A DNA stretch of 22,805 nucleotides from Bacteroidales bacterium UBA3856 (GTDB taxonomy: Bacteria > Bacteroidota > Bacteroidia > Bacteroidales > UBA932), in the NCBI GenBank assembly GCA_002392525.1, contig DGHE01000147.1:1-22805 (forward strand), in the 5' to 3' direction. A model generated the notes under the pieces. It ran no database searches. It was not told where the DNA came from and was given only the letters and a program-made list of their open reading frames with translations. The position numbers and the translations under genes are program-made. How positions within the stretch are numbered: position 1 is the first letter of the stretch; every line of letters starts with the position of its first letter. Positions 7,420-14,837 of this stretch are shown one piece after another.

Positions 7420-10400
7420 ATGAGACTTTCTAAGATTCTCGCCGCCCTGCTAATCTCTGCCCTTGCCAGCCTTGGCCTGCAGGCTCAGAACCGGACGGTG
7501 TCCGGAATGGTGCTCGATGCCCAGGGACTTGCCGTCCCCGGTGTCGGCGTCGTTCTGGAAGGAACTTCCACCGGAACCATGACCGGTGCAGACGGCTCCT
7601 ACAGCCTCCGGGTTCCTTCCCGCGAAGTGATCCTGGTGTTTTCCAGCCTGGGCTATGTGACTCAGAACGTTACGGTGGGCGCCGGGCAGGACAAGGTGAA
7701 TGTAACCTTGGCCGAAGACAATATGACCCTGGAAGAGACTGTGGTCGTGGGCTACGGTACCCAGAAGAAGGTGAACCTCACCGGTGCCATCACCTCCGTG
7801 GAGAGCAAGTCACTGGAAAACCGTACGGCTCACAACCTTACCACCATGCTGCAGGGTTCTGTGCCTGGCCTGAATATTTCCACCTCCAGTGGTAATCCCG
7901 GCTCTACCGGCTCCCTGAACATCCGTGGATACACCTCCATCAACGGTGGTGAACCCCTGGTGCTCATCGATGGTGTAGAGGGCAGCATCAACCGTATCAA
8001 CCCGCAGGATGTCGCCTCCATTTCCGTTATCAAGGATGCATCTTCTGCTGCCGTTTACGGCGCCCGTGCCGCCTATGGCGTTATCCTGGTAACCACCAAG
8101 GGTGGTGATGACAAGGACAAGGCCACCGTCCGTTACAGCGGCCGCTGGGGCTTTGAGCGGCCTACGACTTCTACCGATTGGGAAACCACCGGTTACTGGT
8201 CTGTCTATACCATCAACAAATTCTGGTATGAGAGCAAGGGCTCCAATTACGTGAACTATACGCAGACCGATATGATGGAACTTCTGCGCCGTGTGAACGA
8301 TAAGACAGAGAATCCCGAGCGTCCCTGGGTCGTAATCCAGGATGGCAAGTACAAGTACTATGCGAATACCGACTGGTGGCACGAGCTCTACAGGGACGTG
8401 CATCCTACCACCAACCACAGCCTCAGCGTAAGTGGTGGCAGCAAGGCCGTCAAGTACTATGTGTCCGGCCAGTACGACCGACAGGAAGGTATGGTGAAAG
8501 CCCGCCCCGACGTCTATCAGAAGTATAACCTCAGGGCCAAGGTGGATGCCCGGATCAACAAGTGGATCCGCCTTAGCAACAATACCAACTTCTTTGTAAG
8601 CTCGTATGATTTCCCGGGCCTGGCCGATATCCAGGACTCCTTCGCATACGGTGACCGTCACGCTCCGGCCTGCTTCCCCATGAAGAACCCGGACGGAACC
8701 TGGATTTACTTTGCCAACGGCCTTCCGTCCTCCTACCGTCTGGCCAATGGCCGTCACTGGGCCTATGCCAGCAACAACCTGAATCTTGAGAAGAGAACCG
8801 ACCTGGCTACCACCACGGAACTCACCCTTACTCCTTTCAAGGGCTTTACCTTCAAGGCCAACTATACGTATCGCACCTACAATAACCACGATACGCACCG
8901 CCGCAACCTGATCGAGTATTCCCAGAATCCCGGCGAAGTGGTGGTCTACAGCAATGGCGGCGCCTACGACAACTACATGACGGAAGATATCAAGGAGTAT
9001 GTCCGCCAGACATGGAATGCCTACGCCACGTATGAGTTCGACCTCCAAAAAGCGCATAACTTCAAACTGATGGCCGGTCTCAACTTCGACGACTATCATT
9101 ACAAGCGTGTCGGCTCCAAGGGTTATGACCTCATCTCCACTGAGTTGTCAGACCTGGCCCTTATCAGTACCGCCACCCGTTCTCCGGAACTCACCGGCGG
9201 CCAGTCGGCATGGAGAATGGCCGGTTTCTTCGGCCGCTTCAACTATGACTACAAAGGCCGTTATCTCGTAGAAGTATCGGCCCGTTACGACGGTTCTTCC
9301 CGCTTTACCACCGGTCACAAGTGGGGCTTCTTCCCCTCGGCATCCCTGGGATGGCGCGTGAGTGAGGAACCCTTCTTCGAGCCCCTGAAGCACGTGGTGA
9401 ACAACCTCAAGATCCGTGCTTCCTATGGTACCCTGGGCAACCAGAATGTGGGTAACTTCTCCTTCATCCGCCTGGTGAACTTCAAGGACTTCGGCGCCTT
9501 TAACTTTGGCGGAAGCTCCATGGCCCGTTACACCAACCTGGGAGACCCTGTGGCTTCCGACAAGACCTGGGAGACTTCCAAGCAGACCAACCTGGGTTTG
9601 GATGTGGCCCTCTTCGGTAACAAACTCGAGTTCACCGGCGAGTTCTACATCCGCGACACGGACGGCATGCTCACCGACGGTATGGACCTTCCGGCCGTGT
9701 ATGGCGCCGCTGTGCCCCAGATGAATGCCGCCGACCTTCGTACCAAGGGTTACGAACTCTCCCTCAGCTGGAGAGACTCCTTCAAGCTCTTCGGCCAGGA
9801 CTTCGAGTATTTTGTGAAGCCCACGCTGAGTGAGTATCGCTCCAACATTACCCGCTTCAACAACGACACCAAGCTCTTGAGCAACTACTACGAGGGAATG
9901 GAACTGGGAGAGATCTGGGGCTTCCATGTGGACGGTCTCTTCGCTTCCAATGCCGAGGCTCTCGAGTACACCGGCCGCGTGGACCAGTCTTACTGCAACG
10001 CCAACCTCAACGGCGGCTGGAAGGCCGGTGATGTCAAGTATGCCGACCTCGATGGCGACGGCGTCATCGGCATTGGAAAGAATACCCTGTCCGACCACGG
10101 AGACCTCATCTATCTGGGCAACTCGCTGCCCCGCCTGCACTATGGTATCCAGGCTGGCTTCTCCTACTTCGGATTTGACGTAAGCGCTTTCTTCGAGGGA
10201 ACCGGCAACCATTACTGGTATCCTTCCCGCTACAACTTTGACTTCTGGGGTCCTTACAGCCTGGGTTATCCCACTTTTCTGGCCAAGAACTTCCTGGACA
10301 ACTGCTGGAGCGAGGACAATCCCGACGCATACTTCCCGCGTCCCCGTTCCAACGTGGCTTCCAATGGCGGCGGCGAACTGGGTCGTGTGAACGACCGTTA

Positions 10401-10668
10401 TATCCAGAACATCCGCTACCTGCGCTTCAAGAATCTCACTGTCGGCTACAATCTGCCCAAGTCGCTCATCTCCCGTGTGGGCCTGGAGGGCGTGAGAGTG
10501 TATTTCTCCGGTGAGAACCTGGCCTACTGGTCGCCCATCAAGAAGATTACCGACCACCTGGATCCGGAAAGCTGCTTCGACCGCGACGGAGATCCCGTAA
10601 ACGACCTCAACAACACGTCGTATCCCTGGCAGAAGACTTTCATGTTCGGTATTGACATCACCTTCTAA
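7420..10668 (+). CDS. SusC-like TonB-dependent outer-membrane receptor
   Basis: This 1082-residue protein has a signal peptide ending near LQAQ (residue 22), then a carboxypeptidase-regulatory-like domain (about 25-105) typical of SusC. The TonB-box segment LEETVVVGYGTQKK lies at 104-117. The plug domain (about 118-228) carries NIRGYTSINGGEP and the LIDGVEG SusC signature. The remainder is the 22-strand barrel, ending in aromatic residues (DITF) recognised for outer-membrane assembly. It imports oligomers, using TonB energy, together with the SusD partner encoded immediately downstream. I chose the ATG at 7420 over a TTG at 7414 because it begins the standard MRLSKIL signal sequence. The stop codon overlaps an ATG (TAATG at 10666-10670). 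The cargo is not deducible from the receptor alone; the neighbours point to a phosphorylated, esterified ligand. Confidence 0.95.
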   Translation: MRLSKILAALLISALASLGLQAQNRTVSGMVLDAQGLAVPGVGVVLEGTSTGTMTGADGSYSLRVPSREVILVFSSLGYVTQNVTVGAGQDKVNVTLAEDNMTLEETVVVGYGTQKKVNLTGAITSVESKSLENRTAHNLTTMLQGSVPGLNISTSSGNPGSTGSLNIRGYTSINGGEPLVLIDGVEGSINRINPQDVASISVIKDASSAAVYGARAAYGVILVTTKGGDDKDKATVRYSGRWGFERPTTSTDWETTGYWSVYTINKFWYESKGSNYVNYTQTDMMELLRRVNDKTENPERPWVVIQDGKYKYYANTDWWHELYRDVHPTTNHSLSVSGGSKAVKYYVSGQYDRQEGMVKARPDVYQKYNLRAKVDARINKWIRLSNNTNFFVSSYDFPGLADIQDSFAYGDRHAPACFPMKNPDGTWIYFANGLPSSYRLANGRHWAYASNNLNLEKRTDLATTTELTLTPFKGFTFKANYTYRTYNNHDTHRRNLIEYSQNPGEVVVYSNGGAYDNYMTEDIKEYVRQTWNAYATYEFDLQKAHNFKLMAGLNFDDYHYKRVGSKGYDLISTELSDLALISTATRSPELTGGQSAWRMAGFFGRFNYDYKGRYLVEVSARYDGSSRFTTGHKWGFFPSASLGWRVSEEPFFEPLKHVVNNLKIRASYGTLGNQNVGNFSFIRLVNFKDFGAFNFGGSSMARYTNLGDPVASDKTWETSKQTNLGLDVALFGNKLEFTGEFYIRDTDGMLTDGMDLPAVYGAAVPQMNAADLRTKGYELSLSWRDSFKLFGQDFEYFVKPTLSEYRSNITRFNNDTKLLSNYYEGMELGEIWGFHVDGLFASNAEALEYTGRVDQSYCNANLNGGWKAGDVKYADLDGDGVIGIGKNTLSDHGDLIYLGNSLPRLHYGIQAGFSYFGFDVSAFFEGTGNHYWYPSRYNFDFWGPYSLGYPTFLAKNFLDNCWSEDNPDAYFPRPRSNVASNGGGELGRVNDRYIQNIRYLRFKNLTVGYNLPKSLISRVGLEGVRVYFSGENLAYWSPIKKITDHLDPESCFDRDGDPVNDLNNTSYPWQKTFMFGIDITF

Positions 10669-10679
10669 TGGAAACGAGT

Positions 10680-12530
10680 ATGAAAAAGAGAATTATATAT
10701 TTTGCGCTGGCTGCCTTCGCTGCAGTTTCTTGCAATCTGGACAAATGGCTCACGCTGTCTCCGGAATCCCAGCTCACTCCCGACGCTTATTTCAGAACGG
10801 CCGAAGACCTTCAACTGTTCACCAATACTTTCTATAACAACCTTCTGGACAAGACTCCTTTTGCCCGTGAAAGTGATGTGTTCGTGGAAGTGAATCCTTC
10901 CAGCCTTATCCGCGGTGGAAATGACCGCACCGTTCCGGCTTCCGGCGGCGGCTGGTCCTTTACCAACCTTCGTAAGATGAATACGCTGCTTGCCAACGTG
11001 GACAAGTGTACCGATGCCAAGGCCGTGACGGAATACGTCGCCCTTACCAAGTTCTGGCGTGCGTATTATTATGCCGACATGGTTCGTAAGTTCGGCGACG
11101 TTCCGTGGATTGACCGCGAACTGGGTTCTGCCGACGATGCCCTTTACAATCCGCGTGACACCCGCGAGACCGTACTTCAGCACATGCTGGAGGATATCGA
11201 AGTGGCTATCCAGGACCTGCCCGGCAAAGCCAAGGCCCCCGAGACCGCTTACCGTGTGAACAAATATACGGCTTTGGCGCTCAAGGCCCAGTTCTGCCTG
11301 TTTGAAGGCACCTTCCGCAAGTATCACTCCACGCCGGCCCCTTTCGAGGATTCTTACACGGCGGCCGATGGAACCACGCATTCCTGGCAGGATTATCTTG
11401 AGATGGCCGCAGAGGCCGCAAAGGAGCTGATGGATTCCAAACAGTACAAGCTGTTCACCACCGGCAATCCCTCTAAGGATTACCTGGCGCTGTTCAATTC
11501 CAATGATGCCAATACCGACGAGATCATCCTGGCCGTCAACTATGACCGTGACCTCAAGATCATGCATGACTGCAGCCGTGAGATGACGGCCCAGACGGCC
11601 GCCCGCTTTGGCATGACCAAGAAAATGGTAGATATGTACCTGATGGCCGACGGCACCCGTTTCACCGACAAACCCGGCTGGAACGTGATGACTTTCGCCG
11701 ATGAAGTGGCCGGCCGCGACCCTCGTCTTGCCCAGACGATCCGTACTCCCGGCTACAGTTGGAAGAATCCCGGCGTGAGCAAGGACGGTCCCGAGTTCGC
11801 CTACTGCCAGACAGGCTACCAGCCCATCAAGTTCGTGCAGGACTATTCCCTTAAGCCGTATACCGCCGACAACTCCTTCAACGACATGCCGGTCATCCGC
11901 TACGCAGAGGTTCTCCTGATTTACGCCGAGGCCAAGGCCGAACTTGGAACGCTTACCCAGGACGACGTGAACATCTCCATCAAACTGCTGAGAGACCGTG
12001 CCGGCATGCCTAACCTGAATGTGGAAGAAGCCAATGCCCACCCGGATCCTTACCTGATGTCTGAGGAAACCGGCTATCCCAATGTGACGGACGGCAACAA
12101 GGGCGTCATTCTTGAGATTCGACGTGAACGCGCCATCGAGCTCTTCCAGGAAGGCTATGGACGTTACTTCGACCTCATGCGCTGGAAGGCCGGCTACTGC
12201 CTCAACCAGCCGATGTACGGCATGTACATCCCCGGCCCCGGTTCTTACGATTTCGGTGATGCCAGCAAATACACGTTCTACACGGGCAACAGCGATGCCG
12301 CCGGTGTCCGTTTCAAGATCTTCGATCCTGCTACCGGTGATGCCACCGCAACGGACGAGCTCTTCTATCTGGTGAACCCGCTTACCGGAGAACTGGCTAC
12401 TTCCGGTGTCCGCGATGCCCTGAAGACCGTGCCGCACTCCTTCGATGAGTCCAAGCACTATTTCTATCCCATTCCGGAGAAGGAACTCCAGCTGAATGAG
12501 AACCTGAAACAGAATCCTAACTGGAAATAA
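10680..12530 (+). CDS. SusD/RagB-like nutrient-binding lipoprotein
   Basis: This 616-residue lipoprotein has lipobox AVSC with acylated Cys18. The SusD fold is shown by the N-terminal LTLSPESQLTPDAYF segment, a helical TPR-like region with FWRAYYYADMVRKFGDVPW near 125-143, and the C-terminal RRERAIELFQEGYGRYFDLM motif near 478-497. SusD proteins cap the SusC barrel at the cell surface and hold the substrate during import. The ATG at 10668, which overlaps the susC stop, would place METS ahead of the signal peptide. I prefer the ATG at 10680, which gives the usual MKKR start; the difference is only four residues. It is translated with, and 3 bases upstream of, the third lipoprotein. Confidence 0.95.
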   Translation: MKKRIIYFALAAFAAVSCNLDKWLTLSPESQLTPDAYFRTAEDLQLFTNTFYNNLLDKTPFARESDVFVEVNPSSLIRGGNDRTVPASGGGWSFTNLRKMNTLLANVDKCTDAKAVTEYVALTKFWRAYYYADMVRKFGDVPWIDRELGSADDALYNPRDTRETVLQHMLEDIEVAIQDLPGKAKAPETAYRVNKYTALALKAQFCLFEGTFRKYHSTPAPFEDSYTAADGTTHSWQDYLEMAAEAAKELMDSKQYKLFTTGNPSKDYLALFNSNDANTDEIILAVNYDRDLKIMHDCSREMTAQTAARFGMTKKMVDMYLMADGTRFTDKPGWNVMTFADEVAGRDPRLAQTIRTPGYSWKNPGVSKDGPEFAYCQTGYQPIKFVQDYSLKPYTADNSFNDMPVIRYAEVLLIYAEAKAELGTLTQDDVNISIKLLRDRAGMPNLNVEEANAHPDPYLMSEETGYPNVTDGNKGVILEIRRERAIELFQEGYGRYFDLMRWKAGYCLNQPMYGMYIPGPGSYDFGDASKYTFYTGNSDAAGVRFKIFDPATGDATATDELFYLVNPLTGELATSGVRDALKTVPHSFDESKHYFYPIPEKELQLNENLKQNPNWK

Positions 12531-12533
12531 GTC

Positions 12534-14729
12534 ATGAAAAAGATATTTATCCTGATGGCCGGAGCGCTCCTCCTGGCTTCCTGCGCAAAGGAAGCCGGCC
12601 CCTCCGTCGCCAAGGCTGTGCTGGGCGATGTGTCCCTCATGGATTTTCCGGCCCAGAATCCTACGCCCAAAAGCGTGACCATTGTCTCTGACGGCACATG
12701 GCATGTGACGGCTCCTTCCTGGATTGTAGCCGATCCCAGCACCGGTAACGGGGAAACCGTCGTTACGGTTACTGTTTACGAAAACATGGATGAGGCCGGT
12801 ATGCTGGAGCCCAGAAAAGATACCCTTTTCCTCTCCGGTAACAAACTCTCCAGCCGGCACATGATCATTGTAACCCAGGCCGGCGATCCCTACCGCAATG
12901 CCCAGCACTCCACCGTGAGCGAAATTGCCAGTCTTGCCGACGGCAAGTCCTTCATTTTGGATGAGGGTGTGGTCGTCGCCGTCGCCGGCTCCGGCTTCGT
13001 CGTGTCGGATGGTACGGTGAACGTGTATGTGAGCAGCGCACAGAAAGTTTCCGTGGGCGACAAGGTGACGTTGAAGGGCATCAAGGGTACCGCCAACGGC
13101 GTTCCCGTCGTTTCTCAGGCCGATGCCTGTAGTGTAACGGAAGCCGGCGCCTTCGAGTATCCCGAGCCGCTCGACCTGAATGAGCAGATCGCCGCCTACA
13201 CCGCCGCTTCCATGGATTATGTCAAGGCCAGCGGTATCGTTTCGGCCGGCAACCTTGTGGTGACGGCAGGTGAAGCCGAGTATGTCGTGAAGCAGATCGA
13301 CGCCCCGGCCGGAATGAGCCTCTCTGCCCTGAATGGCCATAAGGTAACGCTGTGGGGTTACTCCTACGGCATCCTGGGTGCCAAGATGCTGGGCGTCCTG
13401 GCTACCAAGATCCAGGACGACGGCCTGGATCAGGTCATCTATTTCGAGGATGATTTCGAGTGGCTGGCTCCTTGGACTGCCAAAGGCGTCTCCGACGATG
13501 TGGCGAACAATTCGGTCAATACCGACGGCGCTCCCAATGTGTTCGGTAATGCTGCTACCTATGGCGATATGATTGCCAAGTTCCAGGAGATCGGCTATGG
13601 CTTTGTGTGGGGATGGAAGGGTCAGGATTGGTCTGACGGGAATCCCGATAACGGCAACAAGCGCACACTGTATCTTCAGAAGAACTATCTCAAGTTTGGT
13701 AAGACCTCCTATAGCTCCGGTCTCCGTACACCTGCCTTGAAGGCTATTGAAGGGACGGATGACGTGCTTCTGAGCTTTGACTGGTGCTACTGCATGACCG
13801 GTACCGGCCTGCCCGACCTGACCACCCTTACGCTGGTCATTGAAGGAGATGGCACGTTTGCCGATACGCAGGACAAAGTGAGCGGTACCCTTGTATCTGA
13901 ACAGCCCATTGACGGAGGCGGAAAGACGAAACTGGAATGGCAGCATGCAGAGGTCCGCATCAACGGTGCATCGGCCACAACTACGGTTACCATCCGTCCT
14001 ACTAACAGTGATCCGACGGTCACCAACAGCGCCCGCAAGCAGAACCGCTGGTATCTGGACAACATCAAGGTTGTTCCGGCCCAAGGCGGTCAAGGCGGCG
14101 GTGTAAAACCCGGTACCACGGTCCTTGATGAAGATTTCGAGTGGCTGGCCCCTTACGCCGAGGCTGCCAAGGCTCCGGATGACGTGACCGACAACAAGGT
14201 TGGATCTTCGCCCAACATTATGGCCGTAGCAGATTTGCAGCCTATCATGGCTGCACTCCAGGACAAGGGATATGGATATATCTGGAGTGGCAAGGGCATT
14301 GAGGGCTGGCAGACATCGGCCCCTACCGACAGCAACGGGCAGACGCTGTACCTGCAGAAGAACTACCTCAAGTTTGGCAAGACGGACTACAGCTCGGGTC
14401 TGGTGCTTCCCGCTATCAGCGCCCTGAGTGGTGCTACCAATCTGGAACTGACCTTTGACTGGTGCTGGTGCATGACCGGAAAGAGCAAACCCGACATCAT
14501 GACCCTGACGGTTGAGGTTGACGGCGTTACCACCGAACTCACCTCTGATCAGCCCACGGAGAAGGATCTTACCAAACTGGAATGGCAGCATGCTACGGTG
14601 TCCATCACCGGTGCAACCGCAGAGAGCCGCATCATCCTGCGTCCTACCAACACAGACCCTTATGTATCCAACTCTGCTCGCGGCCAGAACCGCTGGTATC
14701 TGGACAACATCAAGATTGTGACCAAGTAG
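12534..14729 (+). CDS. Surface lipoprotein with BACON-like domain, OB-like domains and a duplicated C-terminal module
   Basis: This 731-residue lipoprotein has lipobox LASC with acylated Cys17. Residues about 25-116 form a BACON-like Ig domain (SDGTWHVTAPSWI, ending in VTQAGDPY). Residues about 125-292 look like one or two OB-like beta-barrel domains (FVVSDGTVNVYV, VGDKVTLKGI). Residues 304-515 and 532-731 are two copies of one module joined by a Gly-rich linker (516-531). Each copy starts with DFEWLAP and has LYLQKNYLKFGKT, FDWC-CMTG, KLEWQHA, a RPTN-DP segment and QNRWYLDNIK near its end. I do not recognise a named family for this module; the Trp-rich beta-sandwich look fits ligand binding. 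By position, third after susC-susD, it is probably a surface ligand-binding protein like SusE/SusF. No catalytic motif is evident. A strong terminator follows 20 bases later. Confidence 0.85.
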   Translation: MKKIFILMAGALLLASCAKEAGPSVAKAVLGDVSLMDFPAQNPTPKSVTIVSDGTWHVTAPSWIVADPSTGNGETVVTVTVYENMDEAGMLEPRKDTLFLSGNKLSSRHMIIVTQAGDPYRNAQHSTVSEIASLADGKSFILDEGVVVAVAGSGFVVSDGTVNVYVSSAQKVSVGDKVTLKGIKGTANGVPVVSQADACSVTEAGAFEYPEPLDLNEQIAAYTAASMDYVKASGIVSAGNLVVTAGEAEYVVKQIDAPAGMSLSALNGHKVTLWGYSYGILGAKMLGVLATKIQDDGLDQVIYFEDDFEWLAPWTAKGVSDDVANNSVNTDGAPNVFGNAATYGDMIAKFQEIGYGFVWGWKGQDWSDGNPDNGNKRTLYLQKNYLKFGKTSYSSGLRTPALKAIEGTDDVLLSFDWCYCMTGTGLPDLTTLTLVIEGDGTFADTQDKVSGTLVSEQPIDGGGKTKLEWQHAEVRINGASATTTVTIRPTNSDPTVTNSARKQNRWYLDNIKVVPAQGGQGGGVKPGTTVLDEDFEWLAPYAEAAKAPDDVTDNKVGSSPNIMAVADLQPIMAALQDKGYGYIWSGKGIEGWQTSAPTDSNGQTLYLQKNYLKFGKTDYSSGLVLPAISALSGATNLELTFDWCWCMTGKSKPDIMTLTVEVDGVTTELTSDQPTEKDLTKLEWQHATVSITGATAESRIILRPTNTDPYVSNSARGQNRWYLDNIKIVTK
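13443..14078 (+). repeat. Copy 1 of the tandem module in the susCD-associated lipoprotein
   Basis: This encodes residues 304-515 of the lipoprotein. It shares several DNA tracts with copy 2, for example GATTTCGAGTGGCTGGC and AAACTGGAATGGCAGCATGC. It carries an insertion relative to copy 2 around residues 436-460. Confidence 0.8.
14127..14726 (+). repeat. Copy 2 of the tandem module in the susCD-associated lipoprotein
   Basis: This encodes residues 532-731 and aligns along its whole length with copy 1, with the same motif order. The copies share identical stretches at the DNA level (CGCTGGTATCTGGACAACAT in both) but differ freely elsewhere, so the duplication is not brand new. Confidence 0.8.
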
Positions 14730-14749
14730 GTTGGACAGAATAAGTGCTG

Positions 14750-14791
14750 GAAGGGATCGGCCCGGAGGGGTCGGTCCCTTCTTGTTTTTTT
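14750..14791 (+). terminator. Rho-independent terminator of the susCD operon
   Basis: A 14-base-pair stem (14750-14763 with 14768-14781, two G-T wobbles) and a GGAG loop are followed by a run of Ts at 14785-14791. It sits 20 bases after the stop of the third lipoprotein. Confidence 0.9.
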
Positions 14792-14812
14792 GCCATCTTT
14801 TTCCTATCTTTG
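14781..14812 (+). promoter_or_regulatory. gyrA promoter (TAnnTTTG type)
   Basis: TATCTTTG at 14805-14812 is a perfect -7 element, with CTTG at 14781-14784 as a -33 box 20 bases upstream. The -33 box lies on the last stem base and T-tract of the preceding terminator. The leader before the gyrA ATG at 14838 would be about 20 bases. Confidence 0.65.
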
Positions 14813-14837
14813 TATGTTTTAAGGAACAGTAAAAGAA

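Noticed and set aside
10668..10679. ATG overlapping the susC stop as the SusD start
   Set aside because: Possible, but the ATG at 10680 gives the standard MKKR lipoprotein signal peptide; the overlap may still aid translational coupling.
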